DNA of 64,000 nt from Desulfovibrio sp. TomC (GTDB lineage: Bacteria > Desulfobacterota > Desulfovibrionia > Desulfovibrionales > Desulfovibrionaceae), in assembly GCF_000801335.2 (NCBI RefSeq), contig NZ_JSEH01000005.1, positions 124,001 to 188,000 on the forward strand, given 5' to 3'. The translations under genes were made by a program, and so were the position numbers. The notes beneath the pieces were generated by a model. It had not been told where the DNA came from. It saw only the letters and a list, made by a program, of their open reading frames with translations, and did no database searches. Below, in pieces: positions 1-8,573 of this stretch (position 1 is its first letter; every line of letters begins with the position of its first letter).

Positions 1-374
1 CCGTGGACGGAGAACTGCACCTGTTTAACTGCGTGGATTTGAGCCGCTTCCAATCGGCCATTGCGCTGACCCAGGATGGCATCGAGGCCAAGCTGGCCGA
101 AGCCCGGCGTCGGCTGCACCACGAATATGCCTTGCAACTTGGGGATTTCAAACGGTTTACTTCCGAGGTATGGGAAGGCACGCCGTACGTCGAAATCGTC
201 AAGTTCGCCCGTGAACGCCAGGCCGACCTGATCGTTCTGGCCCACCACGCCCGCGACGTCGATCCCGACGAGCGCCCCTTCGGCAGCACGCTTGAGCAAG
301 TCATCGTGCGGGCTTCCTGCCCGGTGGTGAGCGTCAACCGTCCCGACAAGCTGCCCCAGGCGGCCGAGGCGTAA
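1..374 (+). CDS. Universal stress protein (UspA family), 5' end outside the window
   Basis: The last ~123 residues of a UspA-fold protein are visible; the reading frame is open at the left edge, so the true start lies outside the window. The C-terminal half shows the usual pattern of a beta strand (DLIVLAHHA), a glycine/serine loop (PFGSTLEQVI) and the final hydrophobic strand (CPVVSVNRP), which in this family forms the ATP-binding edge. The canonical G-x2-G-x9-G-S/T signature is degenerate here, with only the late G-S-T clearly present, so nucleotide binding is uncertain. UspA proteins are cytoplasmic and linked to stress survival; the specific role is unknown. A response regulator gene follows 41 bp downstream on the same strand. 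Confidence 0.85.
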   Translation, partial: VDGELHLFNCVDLSRFQSAIALTQDGIEAKLAEARRRLHHEYALQLGDFKRFTSEVWEGTPYVEIVKFARERQADLIVLAHHARDVDPDERPFGSTLEQVIVRASCPVVSVNRPDKLPQAAEA

Positions 375-415
375 GCCCCCACACCTCCCGGGGACGCAAA
401 AGGAGAAAGGGAACC

Positions 416-772
416 ATGCCCAAGACCATCCTTATCGTGGACGACGATCCCAATATCCGGGAATACCTGGAGACCCTGCTCACCGACAACGGATACGAGA
501 CCATCGTGGCCGAGAACGGGGAAAAGGCCCTGGAAGTGCTGGCCGCCCAAACACCCGACCTGATCACGCTCGACATCGAGATGCCGGACAAGACCGGTCC
601 GTGGTTCAACCGGGCGCTGCAGCGGGGCAAGACCTACGCCAATATCCCGATCATTGTCATTACCGGCCATACGGGGCTTAAATACGTCATCCCCAACGCC
701 GTGGGTTCGCTGGGCAAGCCCTTTGAACAAAAGGAACTGCTCGATCTTGTGCGCGAAACCATAGGCTCGTAA
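416..772 (+). CDS. Single-domain response regulator (CheY-like receiver)
   Basis: A 118-residue protein made only of a receiver domain. The acidic pocket is at residues 9-11 (DDD), the phospho-acceptor is Asp53 in LITLDIEMP, the switch Thr is in VITGHTG (about residue 83) and the conserved Lys is Lys101 in LGKPF. There is no output domain, so it probably works through protein contacts or as a phosphorelay carrier. A good ribosome-binding site (aaggag) lies about 10 bases before the ATG. It sits between a universal stress protein gene and a receiver-PAS-kinase gene, so it may share a signalling path with the kinase; that is inference from position. Confidence 0.93.
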   Translation: MPKTILIVDDDPNIREYLETLLTDNGYETIVAENGEKALEVLAAQTPDLITLDIEMPDKTGPWFNRALQRGKTYANIPIIVITGHTGLKYVIPNAVGSLGKPFEQKELLDLVRETIGS

Positions 773-778
773 TCCCGA

Positions 779-815
779 TTCCCCGGGGCGCGGCAACCGG
801 CCGTGTCCCGGGGAA
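779..815 (+). terminator. GC-rich hairpin after the response regulator
   Basis: The 9-base arms 779-787 and 807-815 are perfect inverted repeats (ttccccggg / cccggggaa), with a second short stem in the loop. It starts 7 bases after the stop codon. There is no U-tract, so it may act as a weak terminator or an RNA-stabilising structure. Confidence 0.5.
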
Positions 816-979
816 ACGGATCATGAGCCACAAAACGCGGCTTGGCCCGCCCTGACCGCACACGCGGTCCAGGCGACGCCGGATCGTCCCGGGCTGTACT
901 GGGGACGTCGGACGCCTGCCGGTTCCGGTCTCACGACTGCTGCCGGCGAAGCGGCCAAGGCGACACAGGACCCACGGCC

Positions 980-2887
980 ATGAGCGAACGCCTTTTGCTC
1001 GTCGATGACGAGGAAGATATCCGCCGCTTCCTCGGCATGTTCCTCGCCGACCTGGGCTATGAGGTCCATGCCGCCGAGAACGGCGCCCAGGCCCTGGAAA
1101 TGTTCGATGCCGTCGATCCGGCCATTGTCCTGACCGACATCAAGATGCCGGGCATGGACGGCCTGGAGCTGCTCAAACGCATCAAAGCCCACGCCCCGGA
1201 AACCGAAGTCGTCATGATCTCCGGCCACGGGGACATGGATCTGGCCATCGGCTGCCTGCAGTACGAAGCCGCTGATTTCGTCACCAAGCCCATCAATCAC
1301 GACATTCTGGACGCGGCCTTAAAGCGCATCGAAGAGAAGCTGGCCCTGCGCCGCCAACTCAAGCAGTACACCCAGAATCTGGAAAAACTCGTCCAGGAAA
1401 AGTCCCACCGCGTGGTCGAACTGGAGCGGCAGGTCGCTGCCGGCCAGATGGTCGAGACCATGTGCCAGGCCATCTCCGGCCTGTCGGCCGATTTTGGCGA
1501 CAAGGCCGGCTACTTCAATGAAATGCCGTGCTTTGTGGCCGTGCATAACCGCTCGCTCGAAGTCGTGGCCACCAACCAGCTCTACAAGGACCGCCTGGGC
1601 GAAATGGTCGGGCACCACAGCTGGGAAGTCTACGTGGGCCAGGCGCTTCGCGGCTTTGACGGCCCGGTCTGGAAGACTTTTGAAACCGGCAAGGGCCAGC
1701 GTTCCCGCGAGACCATGCTGTGCAAAAACGGCCGGGAACTGCCGGTCATGGTCCACACCTCGCCCATCAGCACCGTCGACGGCAAGCCCGAGCTGGTTCT
1801 GGAAATGGCTGTTGACGTCAGCGAAATCAAACGCCTCCAGGAAGAACTGCGGGTCACCCAGCAGAAGTACATGGACCTTTTCGAGGCCACGCCCTGCTAT
1901 ATTGCCGTGCGCGACCGCGACTACCGCATTGTGGCCAACAACACGCTTTTCAAGGAAGATTTTGGCGAAGGCGTTGGCAAACTGTGCTATGAAATTTTCC
2001 GCCACCGCGACGGCCCCTGCCCGGATTGCCCGGTGGACGCCACCTTTGCCGACGGCGCGCCCCACACCCTGGAAGCCGTGGTCACCTGCCTGGACGGGCG
2101 CACCAAAAACGTCCTGACCTTTTCCGCGCCCATCCGCAACGGCAACGGCGACATCACCGAGGTCATGGCCCTGTCCTCGGACATCACCCGCATCCGCGAA
2201 CTCCAAGACCATCTCACCTCCCTTGGTCTCATGCTCGGGTCCATTTCGCATGGCGTCAAAGGCATGCTGACCGCCCTGGAAGGCGGCGTCTACCGCCTGG
2301 AATCCGGCATCAAGCGCAATGACGCGGCCCGCATCGCCGACGCCGGCGACACCATCAAGTCCCTGGTCGGCCGGGTGCGAAACCTCGTTCTCAATGTCCT
2401 GTACTACGCCAAATCCCGGGATATGGCCGGCGATCCCGTGGATATCAGCCACTTGGCCACCAACGTCGCCCAGGTCGTCGAACCCAAGGCCGCCCGGGAA
2501 CACATCGCCTTTGCCTGCGACATCCCCCCCGATTTGGGGCTGGTTTCCCTCGATACCGCCAACCTTTCGGCCGCCCTGGTCAACATCCTGGAAAACGCCA
2601 TCGACGCCTGCGTGGCCGACACCGCCAAGGAGTCCCACGCCATCAGCTTCAAGGCCACGGCCACCAGCGAGGCCATCCTGTTCGACATTGCCGACAACGG
2701 CATGGGCATGGACCAGGAAACCCGCGAAAAAGCCTTCACCCTGTTCTTCTCGTCCAAGGGCCTCAAAGGCACCGGCCTCGGCCTTTTCATCGCCCACGAC
2801 GTGGTGAAAAAACACGGCGGGGTGATCGACCTGACCTCCGAGCCTGGGGTGGGGACGCAGTTTCATATAGTCATTCCGAAGGGATAG
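980..2887 (+). CDS. Hybrid receiver-PAS-PAS sensor kinase
   Basis: A 635-residue cytoplasmic protein. Residues 1-120 are a receiver domain with the acidic pair at 9-10, phospho-acceptor Asp53 (IVLTDIKMP) and Lys in VTKPI. A short coiled coil follows (EEKLALRRQLKQ...), then two PAS domains; the second carries a Cys cluster (GPCPDCPVD). The C-terminus is a kinase core with N-box (VNILENAIDA), G1 (DIADNGMGMD) and G2 (GTGLGLFIAH) motifs. The presumed phospho-His is His424 in SISHGVKG, where glycine replaces the usual Glu/Asp after His. I chose ATG 980 because the receiver domain begins there and AGGA lies 9 bases upstream; the frame is open to 842, but that extension resembles nothing. No transmembrane segment is visible. 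Confidence 0.9.
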   Translation: MSERLLLVDDEEDIRRFLGMFLADLGYEVHAAENGAQALEMFDAVDPAIVLTDIKMPGMDGLELLKRIKAHAPETEVVMISGHGDMDLAIGCLQYEAADFVTKPINHDILDAALKRIEEKLALRRQLKQYTQNLEKLVQEKSHRVVELERQVAAGQMVETMCQAISGLSADFGDKAGYFNEMPCFVAVHNRSLEVVATNQLYKDRLGEMVGHHSWEVYVGQALRGFDGPVWKTFETGKGQRSRETMLCKNGRELPVMVHTSPISTVDGKPELVLEMAVDVSEIKRLQEELRVTQQKYMDLFEATPCYIAVRDRDYRIVANNTLFKEDFGEGVGKLCYEIFRHRDGPCPDCPVDATFADGAPHTLEAVVTCLDGRTKNVLTFSAPIRNGNGDITEVMALSSDITRIRELQDHLTSLGLMLGSISHGVKGMLTALEGGVYRLESGIKRNDAARIADAGDTIKSLVGRVRNLVLNVLYYAKSRDMAGDPVDISHLATNVAQVVEPKAAREHIAFACDIPPDLGLVSLDTANLSAALVNILENAIDACVADTAKESHAISFKATATSEAILFDIADNGMGMDQETREKAFTLFFSSKGLKGTGLGLFIAHDVVKKHGGVIDLTSEPGVGTQFHIVIPKG

Positions 2888-2910
2888 GCAGGAAGAAAAG
2901 GCGAAGAGTG

Positions 2911-2959
2911 CCTCCGGCGGCCGGGGGGGATCATCCCCCCCGGACCCCCTGAAAGGGGG
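2911..2959 (+). repeat. Intergenic GC hairpin repeat, copy 1
   Basis: The copy starts with cctccggcggcc and contains a perfect 10-base stem (2921-2930 with 2934-2943, loop tca), then a second short hairpin (2945-2950 with 2954-2959). The same core, cctccggcggccgggg...ccccggacccc, recurs near 3196, 21905, 22040, 48232, 52050 and 52221, always next to gene ends. It probably acts as a terminator-like or mRNA-end structure for the kinase gene. Confidence 0.75.
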
Positions 2960-2988
2960 CGCGGGAGCGCTTGGCGGCTATGCCGCAT

Positions 2989-3061
2989 GGTTGGTCGCAA
3001 TTGGGCCGCCGACACTCCCCGCGAAGCGCGGGGAGCACGGCGGCCCCAATTGCGTCCAACC
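2989..3061. repeat. 73-bp nested palindrome (cruciform-forming)
   Basis: Arms 2989-3010 and 3039-3061 are inverted copies of about 22 bases with one mismatch and one bulge (ggttgg-cgcaattggg-ccgcc). The centre holds a second perfect palindrome, with 9-base stems 3015-3023 and 3027-3035 around loop aag. No reading frame uses it. It lies between convergent genes, flanked on both sides by copies of the GC hairpin family. Confidence 0.8.
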
Positions 3062-3182
3062 GGTTCGCCCAGAAAGACAAGAGATGAGTGAAGGTAAGGC
3101 GGTGATTGGCTTCACTCTGTCTGGTTGCTCTTTTTCCAATGAAATGCGGCCACGCCTGTAACCCGCTTCCCAATTCTCCACC

Positions 3183-3238
3183 CCTTTCGAAGGGTCCGGG
3201 GGGGCATCCCCCCGGTGGGGTTCGGGGCAACGCCCCGA
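3183..3238 (-). repeat. Intergenic GC hairpin repeat, copy 2 (inverse), with two further hairpins
   Basis: Three successive inverted repeats: ccctttcgaaggg, then the family core (ccgggggg / ccccccgg around cat, about 3196-3215), then cggggc-aac-gccccg. In the minus orientation this lies just past the end of the DUF1980 gene, so it probably serves as its transcription end. It faces copy 1 across the 73-bp palindrome. Confidence 0.65.
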
Positions 3239-3283
3239 TTCTCTACGATTTTCCCCCTCTTCCCTTTTATCGCCCCACATCCC

Positions 3284-4081
3284 TCAAAACGCATACGGCT
3301 CCTGCTGCCGCCATTCGAACATGTACGCTTCTTCCGGGACAAGCTCCTTGGTTTCCACGGCGTCAGCCGTCAGCAGAGCGGCCGGGGCGACCGAGGAAAA
3401 GCTGATGCCCGGGACCGTGACGTCCTGGCGTTGGGCTTCCGGGATTTCGGCCAGCGGGCCATAAGCCACGACCCAGCTTTTGTCTGCGGGCGCGGGTGTT
3501 CCCTTGGGGAGTTTGACCCGAAAGCCCACGGCCGTGCCGTCGGCGAAGCAGCACCACACCGCCAGCCGGTAGAGGACGAACTGGCTCTGGACGTCGAGTT
3601 CCGGGCTGCGGTGGACAAAGCCGCGCACGGCAAAGGGGCGGTCCAAGGAGGCGGAGGGGCCTTTGGCGGCGATATCGTAGAGTTCGCCGGTATTGATGGG
3701 GATATAGTCCTTGCCGCCAATGGTCAGGCGAGCGGCCGTCGGTGTTTTCTCCGGGGCCGGCAGGGAGGCGGGTACGTTGAAGGGATCGCTGTCGATGCTG
3801 GCGGAGAGGGTCTGGAAGCCGCCTTCGGTGAGTCCGGCCATGGCCAGGAGCAGGAGATAGCACAGGCTGCGCCCCAGGTTTGGCCGGGTGACGGGCCGGG
3901 CGGCGGCATAGGCGCCAAGCACGGCCAGGACGACGGCGGCGGCCAGGGTCACGGGTTTGAATTTGGGATTTAAATACATCCAGTAATTGCCGGCCAGGGC
4001 CAGCCAACCCATGAAAGCGGCCAGGACCAGCATGGCCAGGCCGTCGGTGCGGCTGGCCAGGCGGCGCAGGGTGTTTTTCAT
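3284..4081 (-). CDS. DUF1980 / TIGR03943 family membrane protein (permease partner)
   Basis: A 265-residue protein. The N-terminal part has about three hydrophobic segments (GLAMLVLAAFMGWLALAGNYW, AAAVVLAVLGAYAAA, LGRSLCYLLLLAMAGL). The C-terminal domain is soluble and carries the family pattern of a paired Cys before an acidic turn (LAVWCCFADGTAVGF). This family (YcgQ in Bacillus subtilis) is almost always encoded beside a DUF318/ArsP_1 permease, as here: its ATG overlaps the stop of that permease by 4 bases (ATGA, 4078-4081), which also fixes the start. It is probably an accessory subunit of the permease. The substrate is unknown; metal or metalloid efflux is often proposed. Confidence 0.85.
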   Translation of the reverse strand: MKNTLRRLASRTDGLAMLVLAAFMGWLALAGNYWMYLNPKFKPVTLAAAVVLAVLGAYAAARPVTRPNLGRSLCYLLLLAMAGLTEGGFQTLSASIDSDPFNVPASLPAPEKTPTAARLTIGGKDYIPINTGELYDIAAKGPSASLDRPFAVRGFVHRSPELDVQSQFVLYRLAVWCCFADGTAVGFRVKLPKGTPAPADKSWVVAYGPLAEIPEAQRQDVTVPGISFSSVAPAALLTADAVETKELVPEEAYMFEWRQQEPYAF

Positions 4082-5076
4082 GGTGCGGCTCCGGTCATGA
4101 CGCCGAGGATGATGCAGGCGACCAGGACAATGGCGGCCGGGACGACGGTCAGGATGGCGACGAGGCGCGGGGCGAAGACCTGCCGCCACATGAGCATGAG
4201 TTTGAGGTCGAGCATGGGGCCAAGGGCCAGAAAGGCCAGCTTGGCCGCCTGGGGGAAGGTGGAAAACGAGGCGGCCACGAAGGCGTCGGCCTGGGAGCAC
4301 AGGGACAAGACGACAGCCAGCCCCATCATGCCCGGAATGGCCAGGGCCAGATCGTTTTCCATGGCCATGACCACGGTGACGGGCACGTAGGCCTTGAAGG
4401 CCGCCGCCACCATGGAGCCGAGGATCAGCACCTTGGCCATATCCAGAAAATCAGCCATGGCGTGGTGCATGGCCGAAGCGATTTTTTGGCCAGGGCTGGG
4501 CAGGAAGGCGGCGAGAGGCACGGCGTCGGCCAGGGAGCCGAAGGGCGATCCCGGGACGGTTGGCGCGGCGACGTGGCTATGGTCCAGGCCGTGGTCCTGG
4601 CCGCAGCCGCAGGCCGGGACCGGGGCGGCGACGGACAAAAGCAGGGCCGAGGCTTTGTTGCCGCCGGCCCAGTAGCCGACGACCAGCCCGGCGACGATGA
4701 CCAGGGCGCAGCGCCACAGGGCCATGGTCGGATCCCCCCGGAAGGCGACCAGGGTGGCCAGGATGGAGACCGGATTTATGACCGGCGCGGCCAGCATGAA
4801 GGCCACGGCAGCCCCGGGCGGCACGCCTTTGCCGATCAGCCGCCGGGCCAGATAGACCACGCCGCATTCACAACACGGGGTCAATGCGCCAATGCCAAGG
4901 CCGGCCAGGGTCGAGGCCAGCCGGCCCTTGGGCAAGAGGCGCTCCAGGCGGTCCTTTTGAACAAAGGCTTCCACCAGTCCCGAGGCCACCGACCCCAGCA
5001 GCAGGAAGGGGATGGCCTCTAAGACGATGGAGAGCGTAGCCTGGGCAAAGAGGTCGAGGTTGTGCAGGGCGTTCAT
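4078..5076 (-). CDS. ArsP_1/DUF318 family permease
   Basis: A 332-residue polytopic inner-membrane protein with about eight hydrophobic segments in two halves. It has the family hallmark GALTPCCECGVV followed by GVPPGAAVAFMLAAPVINPVS. A central loop rich in Cys and His (PACGCGQDHGLDHSH) looks able to bind metal and separates the two halves. Relatives include ArsP-type organoarsenical permeases and the SO_0444 group linked to Cu/Zn efflux. Its ATG overlaps the stop of the upstream ABC transporter by 4 bases, and its stop overlaps the start of the DUF1980 gene, so the three genes are translationally coupled. Substrate assignment is inference. Confidence 0.87.
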   Translation of the reverse strand: MNALHNLDLFAQATLSIVLEAIPFLLLGSVASGLVEAFVQKDRLERLLPKGRLASTLAGLGIGALTPCCECGVVYLARRLIGKGVPPGAAVAFMLAAPVINPVSILATLVAFRGDPTMALWRCALVIVAGLVVGYWAGGNKASALLLSVAAPVPACGCGQDHGLDHSHVAAPTVPGSPFGSLADAVPLAAFLPSPGQKIASAMHHAMADFLDMAKVLILGSMVAAAFKAYVPVTVVMAMENDLALAIPGMMGLAVVLSLCSQADAFVAASFSTFPQAAKLAFLALGPMLDLKLMLMWRQVFAPRLVAILTVVPAAIVLVACIILGVMTGAAP

Positions 5077-6824
5077 GCGGGCATAGGGGCGGCCTCAAGC
5101 CGGAACCCGGCGTCCGGGTTGTCGGCGCTCAGGTTTCCGGCCGCCGGCACAAAGCGCACGATGCGGTGGTGGAAAACGGCCAGGGACGGGCGGTGGGCGA
5201 TGCTGACGATGGAGGCCTTGGGCAGCCGGGCGGTCAGCAGGGCGTAGAGCTCCATCTGCGAGGCCTCGTCCAGGGCCGAGGTGGCCTCGTCGCAAAAGAG
5301 CCAGTCCGGGGCCAGCAGGATGGCCCGGGCAAAGGCCAGACGTTGCTGTTCGCCGGCCGAGAGTTCCTGGGTCCAGTGCCGCTGTTCGTCAAGCAAGGTG
5401 GTCAGGTGGGGCAGACCGCAATCGGTGAGCGCCTGGGCGATGCGTTCGTTGCCATAGGTTTCCGGGGCGTCGGGGTAGGCCACGGCCGCAGCCAGGGAGG
5501 CAATGGGCAGATAGGGCCGCTGGGGCAGAAAGAGCGTGCGCTGGGCTGCCGGCATGGCCAGGGTTCCGGCGGCAAAGGGCCACAACCCGCCCATGGCCCT
5601 GAAAAGCGTGGATTTGCCGCAGCCGGCCGGGCCGGCTACCATGACCCGTTCGCCCGGGGCCACGGTCAGGGCGGCGTCGGCCAGAAGCGTGCGCCCGTCC
5701 GGCAGGGTCAAGCTGGCGTCCGTCAGGGAGAGGCCGGCTCCGGCCGGGACGTCGTGACGGGAAAACCCTTCGTTTTTCCTGGCTTCGAGGTCGGCCAGGG
5801 CGGCGGCAAAGCCGGTCAGACGATCGACCGTGGCGCGCCACTGGGCCAGCCGGGTGTAGGCGTCGATGAACCAGGACAGGGAATTTTGCACATGGCCGAA
5901 GGCCGAGGCGGTCTGCATCAGCCCGCCGAGTTGGATGGCCCCGGAGAAATAGCGCGGCGCGGCCACCAGGAAGGGGAAGATGACTGCTGCCTGGGAATAG
6001 CCGGCGGAGAACCAGGTGAGCCGCTTTTGCTGGATCATGATCGCCCACCAGTTGGACACGACGTGGGTGAACCGGTCTCCCAGTCCCCGGGCTTCCTGGG
6101 CCTCGCCGCCATAGAGGGCTATGGGTTCGGCGTTTTCCCGCACGCGCACGAGCTGGTAACGGAAATCGGCCTCGTAGCGCTGCTGCAGGAAGTTGAGGCG
6201 AATAAGCGGGCGGCCGATCAGGTGGGTGAAAAACGACCCGAAGCCGGCGTAGAGCACGGCGGCCCAGAGCATGGAGCCGGGAATCTGGATGTCCAAGATG
6301 TGGATGTCGCCGGACAGGCCCCAGAGGATGACGGAAAACGAGGCCAGACTGACCACGGATTCGAGCAGCCCAAGCGTCAGGGCCAGGGTTTGTTCGACAA
6401 AGCCGCCGATGTCTTCGCTGATGCGCTGGTCCGGGTTGTCCGTGCCGTTTGTTTCAAAGCGCAGCCGGTAGTAGTTGTGGTCGGCCAGCCAGGTCTTGGC
6501 GTAGCGGTCGGTGAGCCAGCGCCGCCAGCGGATTTGCAGCATCTGGCGCAGATAGATCTGGTAGACGGCGACGATGATGAACAGGACGGCCAGGATGGTA
6601 AAGCGGCCGAGGAGCCGGAAGAATGCGTCGACGTTTTTGTCCTGGAGGGAGTTGTAAAAGAGGTTGTTCCATTCGTTGAAAAGCACGTTGAGATAGACGA
6701 TGCCAAGGCTCATGCCGATGATGACGGCAAGGAGCAGGCCGGATTTCACGCGCTCTTCGCTTTTCCAGTAAGGCTTGGTCAAAGCCCAGAGGTCGGAAAC
6801 AAACTGCCGCCTGGATGCGGGCAT
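5073..6824 (-). CDS. YddA/SbmA-type ABC transporter, fused permease-ATPase
   Basis: A 583-residue half-transporter. The N-terminal ~330 residues are the SbmA/BacA-like membrane domain (TKPYWKSEERVKSGLLLAVI... VYLNVLFNEWNNLFYNSLQ... RWRRWLTDRYAKTWL), with about six transmembrane segments. The C-terminal ATPase has Walker A (GPAGCGKST), signature LSAGEQQRLAFARA, Walker B (WLFCDEATSALDE) and the switch His (SIAHRP). Relatives import peptides, cobalamin-like compounds or long-chain molecules; the substrate here is unknown. AGGAG lies about 7 bases before the ATG. It is the first gene of an ATGA-coupled operon with a DUF318 permease and DUF1980 protein, an unusual partnership. Confidence 0.9.
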   Translation of the reverse strand: MPASRRQFVSDLWALTKPYWKSEERVKSGLLLAVIIGMSLGIVYLNVLFNEWNNLFYNSLQDKNVDAFFRLLGRFTILAVLFIIVAVYQIYLRQMLQIRWRRWLTDRYAKTWLADHNYYRLRFETNGTDNPDQRISEDIGGFVEQTLALTLGLLESVVSLASFSVILWGLSGDIHILDIQIPGSMLWAAVLYAGFGSFFTHLIGRPLIRLNFLQQRYEADFRYQLVRVRENAEPIALYGGEAQEARGLGDRFTHVVSNWWAIMIQQKRLTWFSAGYSQAAVIFPFLVAAPRYFSGAIQLGGLMQTASAFGHVQNSLSWFIDAYTRLAQWRATVDRLTGFAAALADLEARKNEGFSRHDVPAGAGLSLTDASLTLPDGRTLLADAALTVAPGERVMVAGPAGCGKSTLFRAMGGLWPFAAGTLAMPAAQRTLFLPQRPYLPIASLAAAVAYPDAPETYGNERIAQALTDCGLPHLTTLLDEQRHWTQELSAGEQQRLAFARAILLAPDWLFCDEATSALDEASQMELYALLTARLPKASIVSIAHRPSLAVFHHRIVRFVPAAGNLSADNPDAGFRLEAAPMPA

Positions 6825-7034
6825 GGGGACGCTCCTGTTTGGGGGTGAGGTCAGGGCCGGGGCTGCCCCGGCAAGGGGGCGGGCCTGCGACCAACGTCGC
6901 AGCGACGGGCGTGACGGGCGCGCCGGGCGGACCGTATCCCTCTAGTCACTGGCGCGGCGGGAAGCAACCGAAGCGGCAGAAAAGGCCCATGAAATTTCAG
7001 ACAGACTTGGCCGTGAGGACGTCTGGCGCAACGC

Positions 7035-7066
7035 AACGGGCCGGCTCCCGAAGGAACCGGCCCGTT
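7035..7066 (-). terminator. Hairpin terminator after the porin gene
   Basis: Perfect 10-base arms (7035-7044 aacgggccgg, 7057-7066 ccggcccgtt), extended by three more pairs around a CGAA tetraloop. It lies about 30 bases past the porin stop codon on the minus strand. There is no run of T, so termination may be partly factor-assisted. Confidence 0.65.
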
Positions 7067-7094
7067 GTCGTTGGCGCGAAGCGGTGCGTCGGGC

Positions 7095-8573
7095 CTAGAA
7101 GCGGTAGGTCAGGCCGAAGGACACCTTCCAGGTGTCGCTGCCCTCGGCCTTGTTGACCAGACGGCTGCCCCAGACGCTTTTCTGGAAGTTGCCGTGGGCC
7201 CAGCCGGTTTCGACCCGGGCGTCGAGGTTTTCGTAGATGGCGTACTTGGTGTCGAAGTTGGCCCCAAGGACATGCTCGTTCCAGGTCAGGTCGCGGCCCA
7301 TCTGGAAGTACGGGTTGGAACCCAGGGCGGCGTTTAAGTCGCGGATGGCCCGGGGCGAGTTGTTGCCGTGCAGGTAGGTGAAGCCCAGGCGGTGTTCGAG
7401 CTTCTGGATGAAGGTCATGTTGACCAGGGCCGCGCCAACGCCCATGGCCCCGACCGGGTCGATGCCCATGTTGGAGTTGCGGGCAAACACCTGGCTGTCG
7501 TCAAACAGGAACGAGCCGCCCGGACCCCAGTTGGGCCGGGAGTGGGGCATGCGTTCGGAACCGTTGCGGGTGGAGCCGTCTTCGCCGGTGGACCACCAGC
7601 CGTAGATCTGGGGGGTCAGCACGTCCCAGCCGGTGTATTCCGCGCCGAAGTCAACAAACCAGCCGTGCCGCTTGCTCTTGCTGCGATCGTCCATGGCGCC
7701 CTGGCCGTAGATCACGTCGCCGTAGAACTTGATCGGGTCAAGGGCCGTGATTTCCAGGGCGGAGCCGGCCCAGAGATAGGGGTTCTGGCTGTTCTTCCAC
7801 TTGGTCGGGGCGATCAGGCTTCCGGCCGAGAGCAGATCCTCGGCGTCGGTGGCTTCGCCGAAGGAGGAGGCAAAGGTCGTAAAGTAGTTGGCGTCTCTGC
7901 CGGCCACGATGGCGGCCGCCCACGGCGTGGCCTTGAGGCCCGTGACGGTGATGGGCAGGGCCAGGAAATACATATCCAGTTCGTCGGCGACCTGGGTGGT
8001 GGTGGGGTCGTAGGTCCGGTTGCTGTCGATGAGACGGGCGAAGCCGGCCTGGACGTTTAAGGTGTCGGGGATGAGGTTGCTGTTGACGACCAGTCCGGCG
8101 GCCCAGTCGGTGAAGACAATGCTGTCGTTAAACAGTTTGCTCTGGGGCAGGGCGATGGGCTGCAGGCCGGCCGAAACCTCGACCTTGGTCTCGGGAATAT
8201 TGAACTGGAGGAAGGCCTGGTAGACCTGGATGGCCACTTCGGGGTTGGCGGCGGTGTAGGTGCCGTTGCCCCAGGTGTTGTCCACCTTGGTGGCCAGACG
8301 GAAGCGAAGGTTTTCGTTGGCGATAAAGTCCGTGCGCACCCGGATGCGTTCCCAGATCTCGAAGGTGTCTTCGGTCTTGGTTCCAGCCTTGTTCCAGGTC
8401 GGGGTGTTGGACGTCCAGCTCGGGTCGTTCCAGCCGGTGAAGTTGTGGCCGGTAAAAAAGACGCCGTAGACGCGCGAATCACCGGTCATTTTCACTTCGG
8501 TCGCGGCCTTGGCGACGCCGGCGGAAACCGCCAGCAGGGCAACCGCCAGGATCAGCAGGGACAAACGTCTCAT
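7095..8573 (-). CDS. Outer membrane porin, Desulfovibrio homotrimeric type
   Basis: A 492-residue protein with a Sec signal peptide (MRRLSLLILAVALLAVSAGVAKA, cleavage probably before ATEV). The mature part consists of alternating amphipathic strands rich in Tyr, Trp, Asn and Gly, typical of a beta barrel, and ends in aromatic Phe (GLTYRF), the usual outer-membrane assembly signal. It matches the pattern of the abundant trimeric porins of Desulfovibrio, which pass small solutes. The ATG at 8573 directly precedes the signal peptide and is served by gaggaaggag; a TTG seven codons upstream is less likely. It is a single gene with its own terminator. Confidence 0.88.
   Translation of the reverse strand: MRRLSLLILAVALLAVSAGVAKAATEVKMTGDSRVYGVFFTGHNFTGWNDPSWTSNTPTWNKAGTKTEDTFEIWERIRVRTDFIANENLRFRLATKVDNTWGNGTYTAANPEVAIQVYQAFLQFNIPETKVEVSAGLQPIALPQSKLFNDSIVFTDWAAGLVVNSNLIPDTLNVQAGFARLIDSNRTYDPTTTQVADELDMYFLALPITVTGLKATPWAAAIVAGRDANYFTTFASSFGEATDAEDLLSAGSLIAPTKWKNSQNPYLWAGSALEITALDPIKFYGDVIYGQGAMDDRSKSKRHGWFVDFGAEYTGWDVLTPQIYGWWSTGEDGSTRNGSERMPHSRPNWGPGGSFLFDDSQVFARNSNMGIDPVGAMGVGAALVNMTFIQKLEHRLGFTYLHGNNSPRAIRDLNAALGSNPYFQMGRDLTWNEHVLGANFDTKYAIYENLDARVETGWAHGNFQKSVWGSRLVNKAEGSDTWKVSFGLTYRF

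Noticed and set aside
1319-2866. Long open frame on the minus strand opposite the receiver-PAS kinase
   Set aside because: It is a GC-rich codon-position shadow: the protein is Gly/Asp/His-rich without domains, and the plus strand encodes a clear kinase. The same applies to long antisense frames at 5166-6848 (+), 9715-11070 (+), 16020-19415 (-) and 52046-53713 (+).
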